Part shown: positions 41,807 through 51,443 of the stretch, piece by piece | Position numbering within the stretch: position 1 is the stretch's first letter | Layout: the number at the start of each line of letters is the position of its first letter | Source: RPQJ01 sp963778185 | Lineage (GTDB): Bacteria; Pseudomonadota; Gammaproteobacteria; Steroidobacterales; Steroidobacteraceae | NCBI GenBank assembly: GCA_963778185.1 | Contig: CAVZTF010000003.1 | Span: forward strand, 248,001 to 312,000 | Direction of reading: 5' to 3' | Length of the DNA stretch: 64,000 bases | Notes under the pieces: generated by a model | What the model saw: only the letters and a program-made list of their open reading frames with translations | What the model was told of the DNA's origin: nothing | Databases searched by the model: none | Position numbers and translations under genes: made by a program

Positions 41807-43936
41807 ATGCCCGCGACGATGTCCCCGCCCTGCGTTGAATCCCGTTCGCCGCGCCTGCGCCTGCTCCGGTCGGCCTGTTCGCTCGGCACGGCCTGGCTCG
41901 CGTGCGCCGCGGGTCCGGTGGATGCGGCGACCACGACACTCGAGGAAATCGTCGTCACGGCCACACGCCGGCCCGTGCCCACGCTGGAAACCCCGCTCAG
42001 CCTCGGTGCACTGGGACCCGAGGCCATTTCCATGGTCGGCTCCACTCATCACTCGGAGATCCTGAATCGCGCCCCCGGCGTGCTGATCCAGCGAGGCAGC
42101 GGCCAGGAGAGCCTGACCGCGATCCGTTCGCCGGTACTCACGGGCGCGGGCTCGTGCGGCGCGTTTCTGTTCCTCGAGAATGGGATTCCCATCCGGCCGG
42201 TGGGCTTCTGCAACGTCAATGAACTGCTCGAGATCAACACCGAGCAGGCACAGGGAATCGAGGTCCTGCGTGGGCCGGGCACCGCCTTGTACGGCTCGAG
42301 CGCGATGCACGGCATGATCAATGTGCTGCAGGCTGCGCCGGAGCAGCACCCGGCGCTGCAGGCCGGATTCGAGGCCGGTCCCTCCAGCTATGGGCGCGTG
42401 AAGCTCGCCGGCCGACTCGACGGGGTGCGCGCCCGATTGGGCGCCGCCGGATTCTATGCGCACGATGGCGGCTGGCGTGAGGAATCCGGCCACGACGAGG
42501 CGAAGCTCAACGTCACGCTCGCGGGCGACTGGGGTGGCGCGCCGGCACGCGCGGACCTCGCTGCAACGACCCTCGACCAGGAGACGGCGGGCTTCATCTT
42601 CGGCGAAGGCGCGTACCGCGACGAGGCACTGAGCGAGCAGAACCTGAACCCGGAGGCATACCGCAAGGTCCATGCCGTCCGGGTGACGGGGCTCCTGCAG
42701 CCCACCGTCCCGGGCGCGGCGCAACTCGAGTTGCGTCCCTACCTGCGCACTTCGCGCATGGAATTCCTGCAGCACTTCCTGCTCGGCAAGCCGCTCGAAC
42801 GCAACGGCCAGGAAAGTACCGGCCTGATAACGACCCTCGCCTGGGAGGCCGATCCCGACTGGGCGGTGACCCTGGGCCTCGACCTCGAGTTTGCGGACTC
42901 GTTCCTGCTCGAGGAGCAGGACGGTCCGACCACGGACGGTTCGCCGGCCGCCAATGCGATCAGGCCGGCCGGGAAGCACTACGACTACGGCGTTCGATCC
43001 CAGGTCGCCGCGCTTTATGGGCACGGGGAGCGGCGCTGGTCGGACCGCTGGCGACTCACGGCGGGCCTGCGCGGCGAGTACGTCGCCTACGACTATGACA
43101 ACCGCATGCTCGCCGGCAACACGGACGAGTCCGGCGTGCCCTGCGGCCCGACCGGCTGCCTCTACAGTCGCCCGGCGGATCGCCGCGACACGTACTTCGA
43201 GCTGGCGCCCAAGCTGGGCGTGATCGTCGACCTGGCCCAGGGGCTGGCGGCATACGCCAACGCATCGGTTGGATTCCGCCCGCCGGAAATGACCGAGCTG
43301 TACCGGCTGCAGCGCGGGCAGAGTGTCGCCGACCTCGATTCCGAACGCCTCGACTCGCTGGAACTCGGGCTCAAGGGCTCTTGGGCGAGCGTCGACCTGG
43401 CGCTGGCCGTTTTCGACATGGACAAGGCCAACGTCATCCTGCGTGATTCGAGCGGCCTCAACGTCAGCGACGGGCAGACGTCGCACCAGGGCGTGGAGTA
43501 CGAACTGCGCTGGCGACTCGCGCCGACGATCGAAGTGTCAGCATCGGGCACCCGGGCCCGCCATCGCTACGAGTTCTCGCGTGCCGTCGAGGGCGGCGAG
43601 ACGATCGTCCGGGGCAACGACGTCGATACGGCGCCACGCAATGTCCACCGCGTCGCGCTCGATTGGAGTCCGACGGAGCCACTTGCGATCGAGGCTGAGT
43701 GGCTGGTGGTTGGCGAGTACTGGCTAGACGCCTCCAACCAGCACCGCTACCCGGGCCACGAGTTGCTGAACCTGCGCGGGCGCTGGAACCCCTGGCCGCG
43801 CTGGACCGTGTCCGTGCGGCTCAACAACGCACTCGACCGCGCGTACGCGGACCGCGCCGACTACGCCTTCGGCAACTACCGCTATTTCCCGGGGCGCGGC
43901 CGGGCCCTGTTCGCCGAAGTGTCCTGGGGTCGGTAG
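41807..43936 (+). CDS. TonB-dependent outer membrane receptor
   Basis: This 709-residue receptor has an N-terminal signal region, the TonB box TTLEEIVVTATRR at about 44-56, a plug domain (IEVLRGPGTALYGSSAMHGM) and a beta-barrel ending in the aromatic-rich RYFPGRGRALFAEVSWGR. Two plug cysteines (GAGSCGAF and VGFCNVNE, about 20 residues apart) may form a disulfide. ATG 41807 is used; ATG 41819 is an alternative. The substrate is unknown. It converges with the cysG end at 43947, and no Fur- or cobalamin-type control element was recognised upstream. Confidence 0.92.
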   Translation: MPATMSPPCVESRSPRLRLLRSACSLGTAWLACAAGPVDAATTTLEEIVVTATRRPVPTLETPLSLGALGPEAISMVGSTHHSEILNRAPGVLIQRGSGQESLTAIRSPVLTGAGSCGAFLFLENGIPIRPVGFCNVNELLEINTEQAQGIEVLRGPGTALYGSSAMHGMINVLQAAPEQHPALQAGFEAGPSSYGRVKLAGRLDGVRARLGAAGFYAHDGGWREESGHDEAKLNVTLAGDWGGAPARADLAATTLDQETAGFIFGEGAYRDEALSEQNLNPEAYRKVHAVRVTGLLQPTVPGAAQLELRPYLRTSRMEFLQHFLLGKPLERNGQESTGLITTLAWEADPDWAVTLGLDLEFADSFLLEEQDGPTTDGSPAANAIRPAGKHYDYGVRSQVAALYGHGERRWSDRWRLTAGLRGEYVAYDYDNRMLAGNTDESGVPCGPTGCLYSRPADRRDTYFELAPKLGVIVDLAQGLAAYANASVGFRPPEMTELYRLQRGQSVADLDSERLDSLELGLKGSWASVDLALAVFDMDKANVILRDSSGLNVSDGQTSHQGVEYELRWRLAPTIEVSASGTRARHRYEFSRAVEGGETIVRGNDVDTAPRNVHRVALDWSPTEPLAIEAEWLVVGEYWLDASNQHRYPGHELLNLRGRWNPWPRWTVSVRLNNALDRAYADRADYAFGNYRYFPGRGRALFAEVSWGR

Positions 43937-43946
43937 CTACCGCGCC

Positions 43947-45350
43947 TCATGCCGCGGCGCGCAGCGCCTCCCATTGCCGAGGCGCCTGCCCGAACCAGTG
44001 CAGCGCCTCCGCCAGCGCAGCCACCGCGCCCACGATCACGAGCGCGGGCGACTGGATGTCACCGCTCGCCGCCACGTTGACGAGATCGTCGAGCGTTGCC
44101 AGCGTCACGCGCTGTTCCGGCCGTGAGCCGTTCTCGACGATCGCCACCGGCGTCGCCGGGTTGCGACCATGGCCGAGCAACCCGCAGCGGATGGCGGCGA
44201 GTCCCGCGACGCCCATGTAGAACGCCAGCGTCTGCCGGTCCCGAGCCAGCGAAGCCCAGTCGAGCGTGTCGATGGATTCATTGCAATGCGCGGTGATGAA
44301 ACGCACGGACTGCGCGTGGTCGCGATGGGTCAGCGGTATGCCCGCATAGGCGCCGCAGGCGACCGCCGCGGTGATGCCGGGCACGACTTCGTAGGCGATG
44401 CCATGAGCCCTGAGAAACTCCAGCTCCTCGCCGCCACGACCGAAGATGAAGGGGTCGCCGCCCTTGAGGCGCACGACGCGTCGGCCCGCACGCGCGTGTT
44501 CGAGCAACAGTTCATGGATGCGATCCTGCGCGACGGAGTGTCCGCGCGCGGCCTTGCCGACCGGGATGCGCCTCGCATCCCGGCGTGCCAGCGCGAGCAC
44601 CGCGTCGGACACGAGGCGGTCGTGCAGGAGCACGTCGGCTTCCTGCAGGGCGCGCAGGGCGTTCAGGGTCAGCAGCCCCGGGTCGCCCGGCCCGGCGCCG
44701 ACCAGCGCGACGGAGCCCGCCGTGGCGGACGGATTCGCGACCAATTGCGCGAGGGTGTGCTCGGCATCGAGGGGCCGACCGGCACGCAATGCCCGCGCGG
44801 GTTCGCCACGCAGCACGGACTCGTAGAAGCGTCGCCGCGCCACGAGTTCCGGGAACGCGGACTTGATGCGCGCCCTCCACCGCTCGAGCAGCGCCGCCAT
44901 CGATCCAGAGGAAGCGTCGATCAGCGACTCGAGCCGCTCACGCAGCAGGCGCGCCAGGACTGGCGCGGCGCCGCCCGTCGAGATCGCCACCACGAGCGGC
45001 GACCGGTCCACGATGGCCGGCACGATGAAGCTCGACAGTTCCGCATCGTCGACCACGTTGGCGAGCAGGTTGCGCGCGCGGGCCGCCGCCGCGACCTGGA
45101 CGTTGACCGCCGCGTCATCGGTCGCGGCGATGACGAACACCGCCCCGTCGAGGTCCGTCGCTTCGAAGGTAGCGGCAAGCCAGCAGACAGACTCCTGCGA
45201 GGCGAGCCAGTCGGTGATTGCGGGTGCCACGACATCGACGCGCGCACCGGCCTCGAGCAGGAGCCGCACCTTGCGCTCGGCCACCTCGCCGCCACCCACG
45301 ACGAGTACGCGACGCCCCTGCAGGTCGGCAAACAACGGAAAGTGGCGCAC
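43947..45350 (-). CDS. cysG: Siroheme synthase CysG
   Basis: This 467-residue trifunctional enzyme makes siroheme, the cofactor of sulfite reductase, from uroporphyrinogen III. The N-terminal dehydrogenase/ferrochelatase part has VLVVGGGEVAERKVRLLLEA. The C-terminal SUMT methyltransferase part has LVGAGPGDPGLLTLNALRAL and LKGGDPFIFGRGGEELEFL. The start is GTG at 45350, 10 bp after cysH. It is the last gene of cysJIHG, placing cofactor supply with the reductase. Confidence 0.95.
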   Translation of the reverse strand: MRHFPLFADLQGRRVLVVGGGEVAERKVRLLLEAGARVDVVAPAITDWLASQESVCWLAATFEATDLDGAVFVIAATDDAAVNVQVAAAARARNLLANVVDDAELSSFIVPAIVDRSPLVVAISTGGAAPVLARLLRERLESLIDASSGSMAALLERWRARIKSAFPELVARRRFYESVLRGEPARALRAGRPLDAEHTLAQLVANPSATAGSVALVGAGPGDPGLLTLNALRALQEADVLLHDRLVSDAVLALARRDARRIPVGKAARGHSVAQDRIHELLLEHARAGRRVVRLKGGDPFIFGRGGEELEFLRAHGIAYEVVPGITAAVACGAYAGIPLTHRDHAQSVRFITAHCNESIDTLDWASLARDRQTLAFYMGVAGLAAIRCGLLGHGRNPATPVAIVENGSRPEQRVTLATLDDLVNVAASGDIQSPALVIVGAVAALAEALHWFGQAPRQWEALRAAA

Positions 45351-45360
45351 CGGACCTCTC

Positions 45361-46092
45361 CTAGCCTTCGAGCCCGTGCAGGCCGCACTCGCGCTTCAAG
45401 CCGAAGAAGCGCGTCGCCTCGACGTCGCCCGCCTCGGCCAGCGATCGCGTCGTGTGCCAGTCGCCGATCGAGACGTAGCCCCGGTGCCAGAGCGGGTGGT
45501 ACGGCAGGTCGTGGCGGCCGAGGTACTGGAAGACCTGTCGATCCGTCCAGTCGAAGATCGGGTGCACCTTCCACCGCCCCCGGCGGAACTCGAGCGGCCG
45601 GATCGCCCTGCGCGAGTCCGCCTGCTGCCGGCGCAGGCCGGCAAACCAGCTGCCGACCTCGAGCTCCTGCAGCGCCCGTTGCATGGGCTCGCCCTTGCGC
45701 AGGTCGTTGTAGCGGTCGATGCCCTCGACGCCCTGCTCCCAGAGCCGCCCATGGCGCGCCTCGAGCCACGCGGGCGACATCGAGGGCTGGTAGACCTTGA
45801 GGTTGAGTTCGAGGCGCACGGCGAGCTCGTCGATGAACCGGTAGGTCTCCGGGAACAGGTAGCCGGTGTCGATCAGTATCACGGGAATGGACGGCGCCGC
45901 CCGCGTCACCAGTCGCAGCGACACGGCGGCCTGCGCGCCAAAGCTCGACGAGAGGGCGTGGCGGCCGGGCAGGTTCTCGAGCGCCCAGTCGACGCGCTCC
46001 TCCGCGCTCATGCGCTCGAGCGAGGCATTGGCCTCATCGAGCAGCGCGGGCTCGTGCAGTGCCGTCGCGGCATTCCACGCCAGCGCTCTCAT
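45361..46092 (-). CDS. cysH: Phosphoadenosine phosphosulfate reductase CysH
   Basis: This 243-residue enzyme reduces PAPS to sulfite with thioredoxin. The sulfate-activated nucleotide motif SSSFGAQAAV and the C-terminal catalytic KRECGLHG are present. The extra CC and CxxC cysteines that bind 4Fe-4S in APS reductases are absent, so PAPS is the likely substrate. The ATG overlaps the cysI stop (ATGA). The sulfate-activation genes (cysDNC) are not in the window. Confidence 0.95.
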   Translation of the reverse strand: MRALAWNAATALHEPALLDEANASLERMSAEERVDWALENLPGRHALSSSFGAQAAVSLRLVTRAAPSIPVILIDTGYLFPETYRFIDELAVRLELNLKVYQPSMSPAWLEARHGRLWEQGVEGIDRYNDLRKGEPMQRALQELEVGSWFAGLRRQQADSRRAIRPLEFRRGRWKVHPIFDWTDRQVFQYLGRHDLPYHPLWHRGYVSIGDWHTTRSLAEAGDVEATRFFGLKRECGLHGLEG

Positions 46093-47744
46093 GACGTGAC
46101 GAACCCGGCGCGCCAGGTGAAGTCGCCGAATCGTTCCTGCGGCAACCGCTCGGCCGCGAATCGCGCGAAGAGTTCGTCAAGCGCCGTGAGTATGGCCGGC
46201 TCGTCGATGTTCTCGCGGTAGAGCGCGTTCAGGCGCTGCCCGCGCCCGTCACCGCCGAGGTGCAGGTTGTAGCGGCCCGGCGCCTTGCCAATCAGCGCGA
46301 TCTCGGCGAGGTAAGGCCGTGCGCAGCCGTTCGGGCAGCCCGTGATGCGCAGCACCAGCGGCTCGTCCCTCAGCCCGTGTGCCGCCAGCCGCTCCTCGAC
46401 GCGCCCGACGAACCCCGGCAGGTAGCGCTCGGCCTCTGCCATGGCCAACGCGCAGGTCGGCAGCGCGACGCACGCGAGTGCATCGCGCCTCACCGGGGTG
46501 GCGCGCACGTGCGCGTCGAGGCCGTAGCGCACGACCAGCGCATCGATGAACTGGCGGCCCGCGGGCTCGACGCTGGCGATGACGAGGTTCTGGTTGGGCG
46601 TGAGCCGGAAATCACCCCGATGCAGTTTCGCGATTTCGCGCAGGCCAGTAAGCTTCGCGCCGGCCGCGGTATCCGCGACGCGACCGGCCTCGATCCGCAA
46701 GGTGAGGTGCCACCGTCCGTCGACCCCCTGCACCCAGCCGAAGCGGTCGCCGGTCGAGGTGAACTCGTACGGCCGCGCCGGGTCGAGCGCGAATCCCTGC
46801 CGGCGGTTGATCTCTGCGACGAACCATTCGAGCCCACGCTCGTCGATCGTGTACTTGAGCCGGGCGTGCTTGCGGTTGCTGCGGTCGCCGAAGTCACGCT
46901 GCGTCGTCACCACGGCCTCGGCGACCGGAAGCAGTTGCTCCGGCCGGACGAACCCGATCACGTCGGCCAGTCGCGGATAAGTCGCCGGTTCACCGTGGGT
47001 GGCGCCGAGCCCGCCGCCAACCGTGACGTTGAAGCCGGCGAGTTCGCCGTCCTGCAGGATCGCGATGAAGCCGAGGTCGTGCGCGAACACGTCCACGTCG
47101 TTGACCGGCGGCACCGCGAGGGCGGCCTTGAACTTGCGCGGCAGGTAGGTCGGGCCGTAGATCGGCTCGACCTCGTCCGTGCCCGCCACCTTCGCGCCGT
47201 CCAGCCAGATCTCGTGATAGGCACGCGTGTGCGGCAGCAGGTGCTCCGAGAGCTTCTTCGCCCACTCGTACACGATCCCGTGCGCGCGCGACTCCACCGG
47301 ATTCGCACTCGCAAGGACGTTGCGGTTCACGTCGCCGCAGGCCGCGATGGTGTCGATCAGCGTGGCATTGATGGCGGCCATCGTGGCCTTGAGCTCGGTC
47401 TTGATCACGCCGTGCAGCTGGAACGCCTGGCGGGTCGTGAGCCTGAGCGTCCCGTTGCCGTATTGCCGCGCGATCTCGTCGAGTGCCAGCCACTGCCGCG
47501 GCGTGCAGACCCCGCCGGGCAGGCGCGTGCGGATCATGAAGCTGTAGGCCGGCTCGAGCCGCTGCTGGCGCCGTTCCTCGCGGATGTCGCGGTCGTCCTG
47601 CTGGTAGCTGCCGTGGAACTTGATGAGCGCCGTGTCGTCCTCGCGGATCGCACCCGTCAGGGGATCGGCCAGGCTCTCGACCAGCGTGCCGCGGAGGAGA
47701 CGGCTTGCCTGCTTGATGCGCTCGACGGGTGAGGGGTCGGCCAT
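46089..47744 (-). CDS. cysI: Sulfite reductase hemoprotein subunit CysI
   Basis: This 551-residue protein carries siroheme and a 4Fe-4S cluster and reduces sulfite to sulfide with six electrons. The cluster cysteines lie in CVALPTCALAMAEAER and TGCPNGCARPYLAEIALIGK; the substrate-binding RLTTRQAFQLHG and DVNRNVLAS are present. ATG 47744 lies two bases after the cysJ stop. It pairs with CysJ. Confidence 0.97.
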   Translation of the reverse strand: MADPSPVERIKQASRLLRGTLVESLADPLTGAIREDDTALIKFHGSYQQDDRDIREERRQQRLEPAYSFMIRTRLPGGVCTPRQWLALDEIARQYGNGTLRLTTRQAFQLHGVIKTELKATMAAINATLIDTIAACGDVNRNVLASANPVESRAHGIVYEWAKKLSEHLLPHTRAYHEIWLDGAKVAGTDEVEPIYGPTYLPRKFKAALAVPPVNDVDVFAHDLGFIAILQDGELAGFNVTVGGGLGATHGEPATYPRLADVIGFVRPEQLLPVAEAVVTTQRDFGDRSNRKHARLKYTIDERGLEWFVAEINRRQGFALDPARPYEFTSTGDRFGWVQGVDGRWHLTLRIEAGRVADTAAGAKLTGLREIAKLHRGDFRLTPNQNLVIASVEPAGRQFIDALVVRYGLDAHVRATPVRRDALACVALPTCALAMAEAERYLPGFVGRVEERLAAHGLRDEPLVLRITGCPNGCARPYLAEIALIGKAPGRYNLHLGGDGRGQRLNALYRENIDEPAILTALDELFARFAAERLPQERFGDFTWRAGFVTS

Positions 47745-47746
47745 GA

Positions 47747-49582
47747 TCAGTACACGTCCCTGAGGTAGCGGCGCTCGTCGGCGAGGCGACGCACGTAAGC
47801 CTCCGCGTCCTCGCGATCGAGGCGTCCGTGCTGCCCGACGATATCCACCAGAGCCTCGTGGACATCCGGCGCCATGCGCTCGGCATCGCCACAGACGTAG
47901 ACGCTGGCACCGCCTTCGAGCCAGGCATGGACTTCCGCGCCCGCCTCGCGCAGGCGGTCCTGCACGTAGGTGCGCGGCGTGGCATCGCGCGAGAAGGCGA
48001 CGTCCATGCGATGCAGGAGCCCCTTGCGGACCGCCTCCTGCCATTCGACCTGGTAGAGGAACTCGCTCGCGAAGTGCCGCGCGCCGAACACGAGCCAGTT
48101 GCGGCCCGCGCCGCCCTGCGCCTCCCGCTGCTGCAGGAAACCGCGGTAGGGAGCGACGCCGGTGCCGGGGCCGATCATGATCACGTCCCGTGCGGGGTCG
48201 GCCGGCAGGCGGAAGCGCTCGTTCGGCTCGATGAACACGCGCACCGTCGCGTCATCGCCAGCCAGGCCCGCGAGGTGCACGGACGCTGCACCGACGCGTT
48301 GCTGCCCGTCGACCTCGTAGTCAACAACCGCGACCGTCAGGTGCGCCTCGTCGCCGGCCGCGTCCCGGCTCGATGCAATCGAGTAAAGGCGCGGCGCGAG
48401 CGGGCGCAGTGCCCGCACCAGCGCCTCGAGCTCCCACCTGGCCGGGAAGCGTTGCAGAACGTCGACCAGTTGCAGGTCCCTGAGGATGCTGCGCAGGCCA
48501 CCTTCCTGGCCGGCGGCCAGGACTTCACGCAACGCCTCGGCGGCAGCGCGACTCGCATGCTCGACCAGGAACGGCCGCGTGAGCCGCGTAATCTCGCGGT
48601 CGCGCGTCAGCCAGTCGCGCAGGCTCTGCGTCCGCCCGTCGATGCTTGCCACTTCGTCCCCGGTGCGACCGAGGGCCTCGAGCACCGCATTCACGGCCGG
48701 TGCGGGATTTTCGTGCCATACGCCGAGCGCATCGCCCGGCTGGTAGTCGAGGCCCGAGCCTGCGAGGGAAAGCTCAAGGTGCCGCACGTCCCTGGAGGCG
48801 TCGCGGCCCGTGATGCGCTGGTTCGCAAGGACCGACGCCGGGAACGGTCGTTCACGGCTGTACTGCGACGCCTGCGCGGCCGGTCGCAACTGGGTGATGG
48901 TTGCAATCTGGGGGCCGCCGAGCGTGCCTTTCGCACCCTTCACGACCTCGTCGAGCCAGGGGGTGGCAAGGCGCTCGTAATCCACGTCGCATTCGACACG
49001 GTCGAACAATCGCTGCGCGCCGAGCGCCGCGAGACGCTCGTCGACCTGCCGCCCGGTCTGGCAGAACCGGGGATAGCTCGAGTCGCCGAGGGCGAGGACC
49101 GCGTAGGCGAGGTTGTCGAGCTTCGGCGCTCGCTTGCCGCCCAGGAACTCGACGAATCCCCGCGCGTCGTCGGGTGGGTCGCCGTCGCCGTGCGTGCTCA
49201 TCACGACGGTCAGCAGGCGCTCCTTGCCCAGGTCCTTGAGCGGGTAGTCCCGCGCGCCGCACACGCGCGCCGCCAGGCCGGCCGCCTCCGCGGCCCGCCC
49301 GAGGCGTTCGGCGATGCGCTTGCCATTGCCGGTCTGCGAGCCGTAGACAATGGCGAGACGCGCGGTGGATTCGGGGCGAGCGGCCGCGGACCCCGCCAGG
49401 TTCTGCAATGGATCGACGCCGGTGACACTGCCCTGGCTGCGCGCATGGGCGACGCCCGCCGCGAATCCCGAGACCCACTGGAGGCTGTCGACCTGCATTC
49501 CGTCGACCACGCGGCGCAGCATTTCGCTGCGGTCCAGGTCGAGCGGCCCCAGGGCCAGGGGCATGGCAGTCGTCGCGTTCAT
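47747..49582 (-). CDS. cysJ: Sulfite reductase flavoprotein subunit CysJ
   Basis: This 611-residue NADPH-dependent flavoprotein passes electrons through FAD and FMN to CysI. A flavodoxin-like domain (IVYGSQTGNGKRIAERL), the FAD-binding RLYSIASS and the NADPH site MIGPGTGVAPYRGFLQQR lie in order. ATG 49582 gives MNATTAMPLALGPLDL; six codons of upstream sequence are in frame but not needed. First gene of the cysJIHG operon. No CysB site was recognised upstream. Confidence 0.96.
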   Translation of the reverse strand: MNATTAMPLALGPLDLDRSEMLRRVVDGMQVDSLQWVSGFAAGVAHARSQGSVTGVDPLQNLAGSAAARPESTARLAIVYGSQTGNGKRIAERLGRAAEAAGLAARVCGARDYPLKDLGKERLLTVVMSTHGDGDPPDDARGFVEFLGGKRAPKLDNLAYAVLALGDSSYPRFCQTGRQVDERLAALGAQRLFDRVECDVDYERLATPWLDEVVKGAKGTLGGPQIATITQLRPAAQASQYSRERPFPASVLANQRITGRDASRDVRHLELSLAGSGLDYQPGDALGVWHENPAPAVNAVLEALGRTGDEVASIDGRTQSLRDWLTRDREITRLTRPFLVEHASRAAAEALREVLAAGQEGGLRSILRDLQLVDVLQRFPARWELEALVRALRPLAPRLYSIASSRDAAGDEAHLTVAVVDYEVDGQQRVGAASVHLAGLAGDDATVRVFIEPNERFRLPADPARDVIMIGPGTGVAPYRGFLQQREAQGGAGRNWLVFGARHFASEFLYQVEWQEAVRKGLLHRMDVAFSRDATPRTYVQDRLREAGAEVHAWLEGGASVYVCGDAERMAPDVHEALVDIVGQHGRLDREDAEAYVRRLADERRYLRDVY

Positions 49583-49660
49583 GGCATCGCCTCGGGCCAC
49601 GAGGGCCCAGGGGCGATCCTAGGGACGAACCGGCCTGCGACGGAAAGGCCGCGTGGTTAT

Positions 49661-50881
49661 CTACTCATGATCGACGGCGGGCGGTTCCGTGGCAACGTCC
49701 GGACCCGCGGGCTCCGCCTCCAGCTCCAGCTGCGGGAGTTCCTGGTGCGACAGCCCCTGCAGGTCGCCCGCGATGCCAATCAATTGCAGGGTCGCCGACT
49801 GGATCTGTTTTTCGCGACGGTTCCAGCGCTGCATCGTGGTCGTGCGCTCGGTGTCGAGCTCCGCGCGCATCTTCTTGAACGCGTCGTACACCGCCCGCAG
49901 CTTCTGGGCGAAATGCGGGCTCGTGAGGTAGTCGTAGACCGCCTCCATCTTCTCGCCCTTGTTGGCGCTCGCGACGCGCGCCTTGTAGGCCTCGAGCAGT
50001 CCCGCGCGCAGCACGGTGGCGAGCGGGAGAGCCGCCGCCGGCGCCGTCACCCAGACCTCCTCGTGCAGGCCGAAGTATTGGCCCTGCGGCCAGTCCGGCG
50101 GAAACGCAGTCGTGATGATCACGCCCGCTTCCGCCCGGGCCGCACGCATGTCCTCCTTGAGCTTGGCCGGCCACGGGTTGCCCCACCTCGACGTGCGCTT
50201 GGCCTCCCAGAGGATCACGCCCGCCACCTGCCCGGAGTGCGTCATGACGGTGTGGATCGCATCGCCGCCGCGCACGCCCTTCTTGACCTCGACGACGGAG
50301 TCCAGCGGGAATTCCCTCGCCAGCTCCTCCTCCAGGATCAGCTCGAGCACCTCGCCCTGCAGCTGCTGCGAGCCCTGCTCGCTCTTGCGCTGGGCTTCCT
50401 CGAGTTTCGCTCGCATGTCGTCGATGGTCTTCTGCAGGTCGGCTTCCCGGAGCTTCGCCCGCTCGGCCTCGCCGGCGCGAACCCGCTCCTCGATCTCCCG
50501 CCGCTGCTCGTCGAGCCTGCGCTGCGTCTCGAGTTCGAGCGCCTGGCGCGCATCCTCGAGCTGCGCGCGCTCCTTGCGCAGCCCGAGCTCGCGACCCTGC
50601 AGGTCCGCGATCTGCCTGGCCTTCTCGGCAAGCTCGGCGTCGAGCTGCGCGCGGGACTGCGCGGCCTCGCGTGCGAGCCGCGCCTGCACGGCCGTCGCGA
50701 CCGCGAGCCTGTCCTCGGCCAGCGCATCCTCGCTGGCGCTCGCCAGGTCCTCCAGCGACTTGCGCGCGAAGCCCTGCTCGAGGCTGAACTCGTGCCCGCA
50801 CTGCGGGCAGGTCACCCGAGTGGCGGGATCCAGGAGCAGCTTCGCGGCTGCGCGCTCGTCGCCTGCACCGGACTCCCGCAT
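49661..50881 (-). CDS. DUF2130 domain protein with zinc-finger-like N-terminus and coiled coil
   Basis: A 406-residue protein. CPQCGHEF near the N-terminus (C25, C28) looks like half a zinc site. A long charged coiled coil covers about residues 45-190. DUF2130 follows (ELAREFPLDSVVEVKKGVRG, GVILWEAKRTSRWGNPWPAK, EAGVIITTAFPPDWPQGQYF). The EAKRT-type core resembles nuclease-like folds, but no function is established. ATG 50881 is used. It lies 86 bp after the GntR-like gene on the same strand, separate from the riboswitch operon. Confidence 0.85.
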   Translation of the reverse strand: MRESGAGDERAAAKLLLDPATRVTCPQCGHEFSLEQGFARKSLEDLASASEDALAEDRLAVATAVQARLAREAAQSRAQLDAELAEKARQIADLQGRELGLRKERAQLEDARQALELETQRRLDEQRREIEERVRAGEAERAKLREADLQKTIDDMRAKLEEAQRKSEQGSQQLQGEVLELILEEELAREFPLDSVVEVKKGVRGGDAIHTVMTHSGQVAGVILWEAKRTSRWGNPWPAKLKEDMRAARAEAGVIITTAFPPDWPQGQYFGLHEEVWVTAPAAALPLATVLRAGLLEAYKARVASANKGEKMEAVYDYLTSPHFAQKLRAVYDAFKKMRAELDTERTTTMQRWNRREKQIQSATLQLIGIAGDLQGLSHQELPQLELEAEPAGPDVATEPPAVDHE

Positions 50882-50967
50882 TGCTGCTGCTCCCGCTGCG
50901 TTTGGGCTAGGGCAGCATTGCAGCCAGGGTCGCCCGTGCCCCGCAGGGCACGCGCGCCGCAGGGCGG

Positions 50968-51363
50968 TCAATCACCGCGGTCCTTCCGCTGCATCTCTTC
51001 CATGCGCTGTGCCGCCGCCTTGAACATCCCGGTGGCCTCGCTGGTCGAAAGCCCACGAGCGGCCGCCTCGCGGACGGCCTTGATCAGCGCCGCCTCGAAG
51101 CGGATCTGCGTGGCGTCGCCGACGTGGGTTTCGGCGCCATTGCACGCGATGCACAGTGCGCCGTCGCCGCGCGCCTCGAGCAGGCCGTCCGACAGCAGCC
51201 GCGAATACGCCGCTTCGACGTCCGCCGATTCGATCGCGAGGTCCCCGGCCACTCGCTGGGTCGCTGGCAGCAGGGCGCCGGCGGGCAACTGGCCCGCCTT
51301 GACGTCCGCACGGATCACTTCGTAGAGGCGCTCGCCAAGCGTGGGGGCGACGCTGTTGTGCAT
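50968..51363 (-). CDS. Short GntR-like winged-helix regulator
   Basis: A 131-residue protein. A GntR-type winged helix (LGERLYEVIRADVKAGQLPA, then QRVAGDLAIESADVEAAYSRLLSDGLLEARGDGAL) occupies residues 9-70. The second half is a small domain with no effector-binding domain of full GntR proteins. ATG 51363 has an AGGG four bases upstream; a GTG at 51408 would add 15 residues. It follows the TonB-type gene by 80 bp, so it may or may not belong to that operon. Confidence 0.65.
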   Translation of the reverse strand: MHNSVAPTLGERLYEVIRADVKAGQLPAGALLPATQRVAGDLAIESADVEAAYSRLLSDGLLEARGDGALCIACNGAETHVGDATQIRFEAALIKAVREAAARGLSTSEATGMFKAAAQRMEEMQRKDRGD

Positions 51364-51443
51364 CGCCCTGCGCCATCTCCCTGTGCGCGTTGCCCAGTAT
51401 TCGTCCACGTGTCCCCCGGGGCCCAGTGTACCCGGTGGCGATT

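Noticed and set aside
45361..46092. APS reductase instead of PAPS reductase
   Set aside because: The cysteine pairs needed for the 4Fe-4S cluster of APS reductases are missing; only ECGLH is present.
47828..51325. Very long open frames opposite cysJ, DUF2130, ppc, ileS and the TPR genes (for example 47828-51325, 54561-57269, 30241-33183, 15950-18334, all plus strand)
   Set aside because: They lie antisense to clear genes, have Arg/Ala/His-rich composition without motifs, and arise because high GC content makes stop codons rare.
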